A stretch of DNA of 64,000 nucleotides from Seiridium cupressi (Eukaryota > Ascomycota > Sordariomycetes > Amphisphaeriales > Sporocadaceae): NCBI GenBank assembly GCA_036674765.1, contig JARVKI010000125.1:1-64000 (forward strand). The letters run 5' to 3'. Below are positions 1 to 10,556 of this stretch, one piece after another. Both the position numbers and the translations under genes were made by a program. Positions within the stretch are counted from its first letter, which is position 1; each line of letters begins with the position of its first letter. The notes beneath the pieces are model-generated. The model worked only from the letters and a program-made list of their open reading frames with translations, was not told the DNA's origin and made no database searches.

Positions 1-720
1 TATTAAAATGTTTATTAAATATATTTTTAAATATTTAAAATAAATTTTTAATTTAAAATTTATTTATTAAAAATTAAATTAATAATTTTATAATTAAAAA
101 ATTAATTATTAATTATATTTTTAATTTAAAAAACTATATAATTAAATAATATTTAAAAATATAAATTATTATAACTCTTTTTAATTATAAATTAAAATAT
201 ATAATTTAAATTAAAATTATTATAAAATTATATAATTATATTATTTTATAAAAGAATTTTATAAAAATTAATAAAAAAATTATTATTATTATATATTATA
301 ATAATTAAAAAATAATTTTATTAATTAAAAATTTAAAATATTATTAATAATTTAATTATATTATTTTTAATAAAATATATTTAAAAAATAAATAATTTAA
401 AAAAGTTAATTTTAATTATATTTTTATTAAAAATTAAATTATAAACGGTTTAACTTTTTAATTATATATATTATTATTTTTAAATATTTAATTAATTAAT
501 TAAATAATTAATTTACTTTTTATAACTTTCGTTTATTATAATAAAAATAAAATATTTATAAATAATATTATTTATATAAATAAAAATAACGCGGTTTATT
601 CGTTTATTAATCGTTTAATAATATATATTTATTAAAATATAAAATTTAATCTTTAAATAATTACGTAAAAAACCCTTTTACCGACCGATTATATAACTAA
701 AGGTCTATTTATAAAGGATA
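1..720. repeat. AT-rich, RIP-like block
   Basis: This stretch is almost only A and T, with a few isolated CG-containing islands near 430-600, and has no open frame of useful length. In Pezizomycotina such blocks usually are old transposon copies mutated by repeat-induced point mutation (C to T). The composition switches abruptly to normal around position 660-760. The original element cannot be recognised by eye. It may continue to the left of the window. Confidence 0.75.
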
Positions 721-761
721 ACTAGTTAAGAAATTGGCTACGTTTTCAACACGAGCTGAAG

Positions 762-1679
762 ATGCAACGATTATTTATCGAGGATAAGCTGATTAGGCGA
801 ATGGTAGACTATTTGCCAAGTTCAGGCAACGATGAGCCAGCAATGGTGTTAGAACCCTTCGAGCAAACATTATGGGATTGCAGAAATGCTCGTCCGATGA
901 CCACGCTAGAAATCAAATGGATTATGGAAGGAGTCCTCCTGGGTCTTTAAACAATCCACTCAAAGGCCCTAGTGCATACTGGTATGAGAACCCGTTTTCG
1001 ACGAGGCGGCCTTAGCTTACTGTTGGTACATTTAAAAATGGAGAACATTGGTATCATCCGCTTCGACAATAATCGCCCAAATCGGGATGTTCGCGATATC
1101 ATTGTCCGTATAACGGATTGTGGATCTTGTCAGTTGCAAACCTGCGAGCACAAATTATTATAATTAACAGTTCATTAATCAGTCCACCAGGCACAAAAGA
1201 AATAACTTCACTTACATACAGAAGCCCAGAAGTGCTTTTTGGAAAATCTTGGGACCAAAGCACCGATATCTGGTCATGGGGGATCATGGTGAGTATTATC
1301 CATGACTTCATCGTTACTGGGCATACACTGCCGTACAGCTAGCCCAACTTCTCCTAGCCCAGGTAGATTTTGCGTCGCCTGGAATGTACGATGTCATGTC
1401 TTCTGGAACATTGGAAGCAAAGATTGAGTTGGCTCGGCAGGCCATGGCTGCTGATTTCGACCTCCACTCAATACCGCTGTACAGGGAAAGTGAACCGCCT
1501 ATACCAAGTTTCGACAGACATCTAGGACCAGATGATATTGGTATGTGGGCGGTGAACATGAGCGAAAAAATGTTTCAGCCGACGACATTCAATTCCTGGT
1601 TGATGTTTTGAATCCGCGCCCTCATATCCGGCCAACTGCAACCGAGATTCTTCAGACTGGCTATCTGAAGGTTGAGTGA
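762..1679 (+). pseudogene. Broken fungal serine/threonine protein kinase
   Basis: The reading frames add up to the C-terminal two thirds of a eukaryotic protein kinase. In order I see a hinge-like segment ending MVLEPFEQTLWD, a catalytic-loop region (ALVHT, then LKMENI after what was probably an intron), a DFG equivalent reading TDCGS, the activation segment and APE equivalent (SLTYRSPEVLFG), and the STDIWSWGIM motif of subdomain IX. A good intron (GTGAGT to ACAG, about 1289-1338) joins WGIM to LAQLLLAQ. The frame is broken by an in-frame TAA at 948-950, by a lost acceptor before LKMENI, by a frame change after TDCGSCQL near 1140, and by a one-base deletion near 1576, after which the normal C-terminus (FLVDVLNPRPHIRPTATEIL) is readable to TGA at 1677. 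It lies beside an RIP-like block, which fits decay. No N-terminal lobe is visible. Confidence 0.75.
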
Positions 1680-2869
1680 CTAAGATGGCAAAATGTCTAC
1701 ACATGGTGTAGACCTTGTTGGTGGTCTACTAGATCTATTACCGAGGAGCCTGATCCAGTGAAGGGTTAAAGAGTGCTCGAGCACAGTAATCTGGAGCCGA
1801 CAGGGAACAGTCTCGAACATCATCTAGTCTTCGAAGAATCAGCATTGGGAGATATTTATTTCATTGACTCTACATCGCAATGAATACAGTGGGAGATATG
1901 GTAGACGGCGAAGCGTAGCTGCCATACTAGATTGAATATAGACCGCAAACGCTGTAGATTGCCACTTCATTCTTAAAGTCTCGAGATAAATTCTCAGTAA
2001 GACATTTAACGACAACCAGCCAAAAGACGGTGAAAACGCGCCCATCACAGAAGACCTACAATAGCAGCGGAGATTGGTACCCAGTATAGTTGATACGTAA
2101 CCATGGGGGAAGAAAGTGATGTATTGGAAAGATGTCCTGGATGCAATCCAGTATGCAGCCGCATAGCCCCTCACTCTTAACTTATTTATCTAAATGGCTG
2201 CCCACACGTCCGCTGTCGTAGTCCCCCTACCACATCGTATCAATAGTTCTCAAAAGGATCGAAACCAGGGTATTCCCTTGCAGTTGGCATTCCTTTCACT
2301 CATTGTTAAGGTTGTTAATTAAGATTGATTGGGTATTTTCGTCTCTTTTATATCTATCTCTTCTATGACAGTGCTCCTGTCCGATTCATCGAGAAATTTG
2401 GGTCGTATTTAGCGTGGGACACGTGAATTCAGGCGTTATCCTGCAGGGAATGACCGCTGGGTCCGTTTAGCGGGAGCACACCTTCCTCGAGGACATGTAC
2501 TTTATTATGATTTAAGGTATATAATTAGCTAAGCTAAGAAAACGACGGGAAAGCTGATGTCCAAGTTGTTTTGAAAGCGTCGGGAGACTGGTAAAATAAG
2601 CTTCGAACGGCTTTAACCATTATAAGCATCCGATAAAGGTCATGAATGAGTCAAATATCATACTACAAATTCTTGTGGAATTTTTCGTTGTCGCCATCCT
2701 GATCAGCCCTTTTAAGTGAGTACCGGCAAACCACCTTGAAAACACCTAAATAATATACCATAGTGGTATGAGACCCACTGTTACCAAACTTGTAACTTTC
2801 CAAAGAGCCTGTTTTACAACTGTAGGAAAATAAATATCCCCGGCAATAAGGTGCACTGATTTAAATAAT
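1680..2869. other. Intergenic, no convincing gene
   Basis: The only frames here are short and unlike known proteins. A degenerate repeat shared with position 49.85 kb lies at about 2095-2205. Confidence 0.5.
2095..2205 (+). repeat. Dispersed repeat, family 2, copy 1
   Basis: A run of about 110 nt aligns in the same orientation with 49850-49965. The best shared block is GGGGGAAGAAAGTGATGTA here against a near-identical run there, followed by a matching AAAGATG, and then by ATGGCTGCCCACA against ATAGCCGCCCACA. Both copies are degenerate and non-coding. The general layout also resembles the hairpin repeat family at 7.8, 25.7, 29.5 and 60.7 kb, so this may be a distant relative. Confidence 0.5.
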
Positions 2870-3065
2870 ATAACCTTTTTTCTTTCTTTTTTTTAAAGAA
2901 TTAAAAATTTATATTTTTATATTATGATTTTTAAAAGAATTTTATCTGTTTAAAATTATTAAAATTATAAAAGATTCGATATTATTAAGTTTAATATACG
3001 TAAGTTTAATATATATATATTTTCTTTTAAAAAACGAATAATTCAACCGGTTTTAAATATTTATT
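2870..3065. repeat. Second AT-rich tract
   Basis: The sequence is strongly A+T rich with poly-T and TA runs and no open frame. It touches the 3' end of the transporter gene that follows on the minus strand, so it could contain that gene's 3' untranslated region as well as a small RIP-affected remnant. Confidence 0.5.
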
Positions 3066-3081
3066 AAGTCGGGTCCTCTTT

Positions 3082-4725
3082 TTAATACGAGAAAAAGAAG
3101 TCGGGGTGATTATTTCCAATTTCATCAATGCTGAGATCCCTGGTTCTGGAAGCCGCCTCAAGGTGTTGCTGTGCTGCCTTTTTCTTGTTCATAAAGCGCA
3201 GGTAGATCCACAGTGATCCAGCCGCCAGGCCCGACATGCAGATCATTCCAAGGGATATTGATAGACCATCTCGATAGTATGGCGGGCTACTGAAAGCGAA
3301 GTTGCTCGTGATGGCGACGAGCTGAGAGAAAATGTTGACCAAGCCCGCGGTGCTTGCTCGGTAGGTGTATCCGACATTGTTTGTCGCCATCCACACCATG
3401 CTGAGAACAGTGACGGGGTATGCACCTGCACCAACTATGCATGTCGCTGCCAGACGAGCTGTGTTATTTGTGATGGTAAAGAGCATGATATATCCGACTA
3501 CTGCAAAAGCGACGCAAATGCAGATCAGTACACCCCTCATCTGGATCTTGTCCGCGACCCGAGCCGCGGTGATGATGCCGACGAACGCAGCACCGTAAAC
3601 AATCACGGCCATCAGTTGTGCCTGACTGCTCTCGAAGCCCAGCCCCTGGAGGATATCGGGGATGAAGTTGGACAGCGAGGTGGTGCAGAAGTGCGCGCCA
3701 CAGTCGATAAGGGTCGCTAGCCAGAACTGAGGCTGCGCTAAGACCTTGAGAACGAGCCGCGGGATGATCTTGCCCTCGCCAGTATTGTGAGCTGCACGAC
3801 TGCGGCGGATGATGATTTCTTTCTCTTCTTTACTGAAGTACCATTTGACCGTCTCGGGAGTCGATGGGAGTAGGATGAGGACAACAAATGCCCACACGAT
3901 TGGGATGAGTCCTTCGATGAAGAATATCCTGAGTAGAAAAAGTTAGCCTGCTGGTGTACCAGGAATATGGGCGTTCTGGAGGAGACTCACCATTGCCACG
4001 AAGCCCAGCCATTGACGCCGTTAAGGTTGCCTTCAATGCCATAGGCAAGGAGGCCGTTGAAAGATCCTGCTAGTGCAACGGACGAGTAGAGAACAGCACC
4101 TCTGGTAGCCAGCTCGGTGTAAGAATACCAGAAGGACAAGTACAAAACGGCACCCCCTATGAATGCCTCTGCAGAGCCGACGATAAGTCGAAGGATCATG
4201 AGATGTACGTAATTGCTGGCTGTGATGGTACAAACGGTGGCCACACCCCAGGCGATCATGGCGCCTGCAAAGTGTGCGCAACGTTAGCATTTCTCAGAAT
4301 ATCGCTCTGTATACACTGTGCTTACCTCGAGCGGTGGCCCAATTTTTCGCATCAACAGCATTGCGGGTAGTTGGCATACAAGGTAGCCCACAAGTAGAAT
4401 GCTCGCAACCAGACTGTAATTGCCAGATGAGAGTTTGAGATCATCGGCCATACCCGCTACTTTCGCATTGGCCAAATCAGGGCGGCCCTAAACATCATTA
4501 GTGAGACTGCATGCCCGTCTTTCGAATGACGGCGATATTTACCATTTGGGCGAGGAACTGGAGGGACACCAGTAGTGGTAGTATAATAAGATCGGTCTTC
4601 CATTTTACACGCCTCTCTCTTTTCCGGTCGGTTGGGCTTATCTCCGAGACACTCTGCTCGTCCAGCATCTTCGCGTTTTCCTGCAGCTCAATCTCTGAAC
4701 TCATTGCCCAAGTATTGGAAGCCAT
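3082..4725 (-). CDS. MFS transporter, anion:cation symporter (Dal5/Tna1-like) family
   Basis: The product is a 12-helix plasma-membrane carrier of the family that takes up small organic anions such as allantoate, nicotinate or pantothenate. I read four exons: 4543-4725, 4326-4487, 3991-4264 and 3082-3928, about 488 residues, a normal length. The start MASNTWAM at 4725 precedes a charged N-terminal tail and helix 1 (LIILPLLVSLQFLAQM). Later family landmarks are WGVATVCTITASNY, GSAEAFIGGAVLYLSFWY, and WIFFIEGLIPIV across the third junction. The splice sites are standard, with branch point TGCTAAC in intron 2. However, joining exon 2 (ending GPPLE) to exon 3 (GAMIAWG) leaves the frame out by one base, so one base seems to be missing in or near exon 2, or the sequence is wrong there. 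The neighbouring AtuA-like gene, divergently transcribed, suggests a shared substrate pathway. Confidence 0.8.
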
Positions 4726-5414
4726 TTCGGGTCGAAAGGGTGGTTTGGGTTTGGGTTTATGATGCGACAGTTGGTTGGTCGGTCTGTCGGTCGGAAAATA
4801 AAGCGGTGGCATACAATGGGCAATTGAGTATAACGGTGTCACTCGAAGGGTTCAAAGCAAAACATTTATATCAGCTTGTTCGTACTATATTACACTGCCC
4901 AAAGAAGCCCCGATCCTTCTCTTCCAAGACCCGCACCAAAAATAGGATCGCCGCGCATTGCTCCGCTATCAAGTCTGCACGCTAGAACTGGGGTGGGTTT
5001 CCATGCAATCTGGGGACGCGCCAAGTATAATTCGTAGGCTTAGGTATAGCGCTTTGAATTGGTCTCTAGGCATCCAGTTTTTGGTGGTCTACGGTTGGTC
5101 GCGGGGGCTGGCGGTGCAGCGTGGCCCAGAGTTTTGATGGGGCGGAGCACACGGGCCCCGGAGTATACAGAATACTCTGGCCGTGGCGGCCGTCAACACC
5201 AAATTCCGAGCCGGTGTCGGTGTTGCCCTCCACGAAATCAGATTCTGTAGATGATACCAATATTTGTTGCAGGCCGGCCTCGACTTCAACTACGGCCAAT
5301 TCATTGCTCTCTGTACAATGGACCAAGACAACTTCCAAGTCCAGCCTGAAGACAGTGCTATTGGAACGCCGAATCTCATTTGTCGCGAAGATACCCATCG
5401 TTACCCTTGACAGT

Positions 5415-7548
5415 ATGTCTTTTCTAATTGACCCTGCGGACCTCCCGCCTGAACCTATCTGCCATATTTTAACGCCTGTCGGGATGCTTGGATACGGCTT
5501 CAGCGAAGAACAAACTTTCGCAGCTCTCTCCAGTCTCGTCCCCACCGGCAAACCGACGGCCATTATCTTGGACTCTGGATCGACAGACAGTGGCCCAGAA
5601 AAGCTGGCGCTTGGAAACATGACATGCCCGCGATCATCATACGTTAGGGACTTGTCGAAGCTGATCGAACTCGTGACATCTTTCCGAGTCCCACTGATCT
5701 TCAGTTCTTCCGGCGGCGATGGGAGCGACGCCCATGTGAAGGAGATGCTGTCTATCATCGAAGAAGTGCTTGCAAGCGATGCGAATAGGTAAGCATCATC
5801 GTGAATTCTTATTTATATTGAGCCCTGATACGATCCCCTGCAACAGTGGAATCCAGCTCAAGACCATTGCCATCTTCGCCGGTGTCGAAAAGGCCTTGGT
5901 GAAGACCCAACTGCAAAGTGGAGCGATCAGCGGTTGCGGACAATGTGTGCCTTCACTCACAGAGGAAGCGATCGAACAGTCGACCAGCATCGTGGCTCAA
6001 CTAGGACCGGAACCCTTCCTGGACGCCATGACGGCGAACCCCGACTTCAACATTATTGTAGGAGGCAGAGCTTACGACCCGTCTCCCTATGTCGCATACG
6101 CCGCGTTTCAATCCCACACCCAGCTGATCGATGCGACAACAGAAAAGAGGCAGAAACTGTTCGGCGCCTTCACCCATATGGGCAAGGTCATGGAATGCGG
6201 TGGGCAATGCGCACAACCGAAGAGCGCCGGTGCCGTCGGTACACTGTACCCGGACGGCGAGTTTGATATTGCACCACTAGACCCAAAGGCTGTATGCACA
6301 CCATTGTCAGTCGCAGCGCACACCCTATACGAGAAGACAAGGCCCGATATCCTGCACGGACCTGGTGGCCATTTCGACTTGACAAAGTCGAACTATGAAC
6401 AGCTGAGCGACGGCAGAAGTGTAAAAGTATCAGGCAGCACCTTCCACTTTTCGAAAGAGGCCGGAAGTCCATATACTTTGAAGCTCGAGGCAGCAAGAGT
6501 GGTGGGATATCGAACAGTATTCATGGGAAGCATCAGGGACCGTAAGACATTCCGGGTTTTGGAAAAAGGGCTTGACTGACTTGAACTAGCCATAGTAATC
6601 GGCCAAATCGACACTTTGATTGAGACCATCAAGGGTTACGTAGGCTTCCGGCATGCAGCGACATCTAGCCAATGGAAGGTTGATTTCCATGTGCACGGGA
6701 GAAATACCGACGAAGTTTTCCTCATAGCCGAGGTGCTTGACGACTCGCAAATCATAGCCACATCTGTTGCTTCCACCGCCCGAGTTGCGACGGTAGTAAG
6801 TTACCATCAACACTCATGCATATTACGAACAAGATGCTGATACAATGGGCACGGTCCGTATCCTGGTCAGAAGGCCACTTCCGGAAACTTCGCATTTGGA
6901 ATCGGTGGTAAACTGGAGATCGAGATGGGTCCATGTGCGGAGTTATCAGTGTATCACCTGATGAATCTTGAGGACGGCGAGGAGCGTCTACACCCACTAG
7001 CTAGCCACGAGCCGATACTCACAAATGGCGACATCGGCGACAAGCTAGCAATTCGGCACTCCATCAGGACCATTGGCTGCTGGAAATCCCTGTCATCCGC
7101 TTCTCCAACGCCCCAGGCAATTCATGCCGATATCAAGAAGGTTACGGCCATCGACACGTCCACGGCATCAAAAGGCGATTCTCGAACTCTAGGAGAGTCA
7201 TTACCACGACCAACTAAAGTTGGTGATTTGGCGAAAGTCATTCGCTCCAAGAATGCTGGTCCCTATGAGATCACCTTTGACATCATTTTCGGCTCGGGTG
7301 AGACATACTCACGGGTGAGGGACTCAGGGATGTTGACCCGACAAACCGTTGCACAGGCATTTGGTTTACCAGAGGAGCAAATCATTTGGTGCGGGTTCTT
7401 CACTCCGGCGCTCGCTTTCAAACTCACGATTCCAAGAATCCGAAATGGCAAACCAGCGGCTGCGGGAGGCTTCTTGGAGAACGACGTTCATGGCTCACAA
7501 CAATACCTTCCTCTGTTTAACATGAAAATCCCCAACAATTACTTTTGA
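5415..7548 (+). CDS. AtuA-like (DUF1446) and DUF4387 fusion protein
   Basis: This is a cytosolic-type protein of the acyclic terpene utilisation AtuA family, whose reaction is not firmly established. Four exons fit (5415-5788, 5847-6541, 6590-6795, 6871-7548), giving 650 residues. The AtuA part begins at HILTPVGMLGYGF and continues through ILDSGSTDSGP, SSSGGDGSDAH, NIIVGGRAYDPSPY and GKVMECGGQCAQPKS. From about residue 540 the C-terminus is a DUF4387 domain (VGDLAKVIRSKNAGPYEIT onward, ending near LPLFNMKIP). In many bacteria these two domains are separate adjacent genes. The start at 5415 puts the first domain at the N-terminus. The open frame extends further upstream but with no family similarity. 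Intron 3 has the clear donor GTAAGT but the only in-frame acceptor is at 6870. It removes seven residues (HGPYPGQ) that I believe relatives keep. It lies between two carriers, so a role in organic-acid catabolism is a reasonable inference. Confidence 0.8.
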
Positions 7549-7800
7549 ATGGTTTGCACAGACCAAGGTAATGTTTTAACCCTATAAACACCACTTGGTC
7601 TATTGAGTTGGAATGTTGTACAATACCATTTCTAGCATCAAGGATGCAAGCGTAATTTCTTTTTTCCTTTTCCCAAAGAAGAGGAGTGTCTCTTTAATCA
7701 TAAATATAACAACAGTCTATCGCTCATTTAGCCCACCAGCACCCCGCAAGTAAAGAGCTGTCTGAAACTCTAAGAAATAATTGTTGGCAGTAGGGACTGT

Positions 7801-7919
7801 GATGGGCAGTCAATCTGGGGGAACGGCTGTGTATGGAGTCGTGAAGAGGGAGGAGAAGCTCCAGCTCCCAGCCGTGGGGCCCATCTAATGGGAAGACACA
7901 CAGAACATGTGAGTTCTCC
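7801..7919 (+). repeat. Hairpin repeat family 1, copy A
   Basis: The run from GATGGGCA to GAGTTCTCC matches the other copies at 25.7, 29.5 and 60.7 kb. The best block is GAAGCTCCAGCTCCCAGCCG, which is repeated nearly exactly at 60.7 kb on the other strand. It sits just past the converging 3' ends of two genes and has no coding potential. This is the most eroded copy at its hairpin end. Confidence 0.65.
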
Positions 7920-7951
7920 ATTAGACTATATAGCACCCGAGCCGGATGTAT

Positions 7952-9501
7952 TCACATCAAGTTCAGGTGTTGCCATATGAAGTTCATCCCACTAAAAACA
8001 GCCGTCAGGCCAGTATATAGGATCAATATGCCATAGCCACTTCCGTAGCCTGCGATGGCTTTCCCCTGCCATGGCATACCCTTGAGGAGCGAGTCGCTCA
8101 AAGGCCCAGATATGACGTTCCCAAGTCCCCTCCCTACGCAAAGATACCCCTGCACCATCACCGGGTCGACATATCCATGACCATCACTCTCGCTCCTCTG
8201 AGAAGCTTCCTTCATTATTGCCGGCCAAATGGATGCCCATGACCCGGCAAACAAGCCGTACAAGACGCAAAATACGTATAAGGCCGGTAGAGATGCTAGA
8301 ATTGCGGATGTGAGTCATATTTTCAGACCTCTCCCAGCCACAATACCTTAAATTCGAAGCTTACCTGAAAGTCCCCAAACCAAGAAGACGGACGTAGCCG
8401 CACCCGCCGCTGAGATGATCATACAAGTGGTGACTTGAAGCCTATCACTCAAAAAGCCCATGAAGACAAGGCCCAATGTCACGGATATGTTGACCACTAT
8501 GATAGTCAATGCTGATAAGAAAGAAGACGTCCCGAAGGTCGTACGGGCATAGGTTGCCAAGTAAATATTTGGCAGGAAATAACCAGTGCCCTGGATAAGA
8601 TTAGCAACTTGATGTAGAGCAAACCGGCGGGATGTGATAAATCGTAGATTAAACGGCTTATTGTGAGTGTTCGCGGAATACGGCAGCCTAGGTACGATGA
8701 AAAAGGATAACGGAGCCGAGCAAGCGAAAAGGATGCAGGCCCAAATTCTCGTAGTCGTCTGGAACCCATAATTATTCAGGAGATATTCGAGGAGCAGAGG
8801 GAGGGCGACGCCTCCGACGCCTGCGGCGCTCCATACGATTCCATAAGCCATGCCTTTGCGTCGGACGAACCACTCGTCGATGTACAACGTGCAAGGGCAG
8901 TATGCGATGCAACCGCCGACGCCGAAAAGGATTCCTTGCGTTCCGATAAGTTGGGGCACGCTGGTGCAAAACGAACTCATTGCTATGGATAGGGATGCGG
9001 CAAAAAGCCCAAAGAGTGTGAACCATCGGGCCCAACGGGGGTAGAGGCGACAGATCACCAGAACGAAGGGTGTTCCCTTGTATAAGATTCCCTTGGACGT
9101 GTGTCAGCCTACGTAGCACCGAGCTTAGCCACCGGCGACGTTGACTTCCTTACCGTCGTTGTGGTTCCGATCACGGCGATATTTCCCGAGCCCGCGAACG
9201 GCTCATGGTTGCTGTAGTAGTCCTGGAAGACACCGAACGAGAACCCGAAACCTATAAATCCGTGGGTAAGCCGAAAAGGGTATCGTAAACGTGTTTGTTA
9301 CTACTGACCAAATGTGAATGCCTCAACAACCCAACAGGCAGCCAAAAATAGCCACGCCTGTTTCCCTCCATCCACCGGCGGTAAAGAGAATTCAACGCCG
9401 GATGTTTGCGGTTCGGAACTCTCGTCCACTACACGTGGCTCAGTGACATCATTTGACGTGCCTGCACCAAGATTGTCGAGCTTGATTGACCTTTGAGCCA
9501 T
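7952..9501 (-). CDS. MFS monocarboxylate-transporter-like permease
   Basis: The product is a 12-helix carrier of the fungal monocarboxylate/Mch family, predicted at the plasma or vacuolar membrane. Four exons join in frame (9309-9501, 9154-9251, 8365-9091, 7952-8295), giving 453 residues, typical for the family. After a hydrophilic tail the signature DGGKQAWLFLAACWVVEAFTFG leads into GFSFGVFQDYYSNHEPF. Later come GVGGCIAYCPCTLYIDEWF, RRKGMAYGIVWSAAGVGG and GLFAGSWASIWPAIM, all usual MCT positions. The start MAQRSIKLDN is preferred over an upstream ATG because the family has a short tail. Substrate cannot be read from the sequence. Its 3' end faces that of the AtuA-like gene, so the three genes from 3.1 to 9.5 kb may serve one pathway. 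Confidence 0.85.
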
Positions 9502-10556
9502 GGTCAGATGAAGAACCTGGATCAATGGGGTTTACTCCAAGACTTGGAGTTATTGAAAGCCGCGGGGAGGAGCCCTGTGAGAATTATATGATCGTGGGTC
9601 CGATCGGCCGTGTGGTTAGCGCCGTCCATGCCCACACCCTCCTTTCTGGGGATATATCAGCCAATAATCTATACCCCATACGGATCCATAATTTTGGTGA
9701 GCTCCATTCAAGTCACGTGTCACATACCCCGCGTAAGCCTGAACCGAGATCGGCCGTAGCCTGCAAATACAAATCCTGACAGATAACAACGACTCAGGAT
9801 GTTCAACAGCCTCTGGAAATAGTATCACACCATCGGATTAAAGGTCCTCCAGTGAAGTTTGAGGACTATTTTGTTCAACAATACAAGTTGTTGTGCTGAG
9901 CATGATGAGTGTCAAGAATGGAATTGTCTAAGAAGTCTAGATCGGATCGAAAATAATTCCCTTTTTTCCAAGCTCTAATATTTTTTTTATAAACTTTTTA
10001 ATAAAATTTCTGCTATACAGTGATTTAATCAAGCTTAAATATATTGCTTGTTATTTAAATAAAGCTCTCGCTACATAAGCGCAACCACTTTGCGGTTTAT
10101 CAAGTATTGACTGCGGTAAAGAGTGATGATCAAGTGCAAATTGTCTCTTTAATAATAAAATCAATTCTGGTTTGGATGTACCTACAGCAGCTTACTATCA
10201 TCAAGACAGCAAAACTGAAGAATATCTAATTTGCCCTGATTTCTCGCCGATGACATACCAAATTCAAATTTCAACGCTCACTCATAAATCCAGTCGTTAG
10301 TAGAAATGTCAACCTGCCTGCTCAGAGATACCGATTTTATGTTGGCTCCCGCTCTTGTTTCCGTCTCACCACAACCTGCCCGGCTGTTCGAGTGGACTGA
10401 TAGCATACGACAATAAAACACCTCGTTCAAAGTGGTTGTTCCATTGCAACCGGCAAGCGCTGCGCTGTCGCACACTCCTCGAGATGACCAGCCAGTTGCT
10501 CGGTTAGTGACCTGCCACAAATGCGTCAATAATATCCTGGGAGCTGCGATCTTCGC
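9502..10556. other. Intergenic, no gene seen
   Basis: Apart from a short AT-rich patch around 9955-10070, I see only short frames that look like chance. It contains the promoter side of the monocarboxylate-type carrier and the 3' side of the deaminase-like gene. Confidence 0.5.

Noticed and set aside
1839..2174. A 111-codon minus-strand frame
   Set aside because: It overlaps a degenerate dispersed repeat and has no recognisable motif.
5066..5758. A 230-codon minus-strand frame opposite the AtuA-like gene
   Set aside because: It mirrors the first exon and 5' region of a well-supported gene on the other strand. No similarity of its own.
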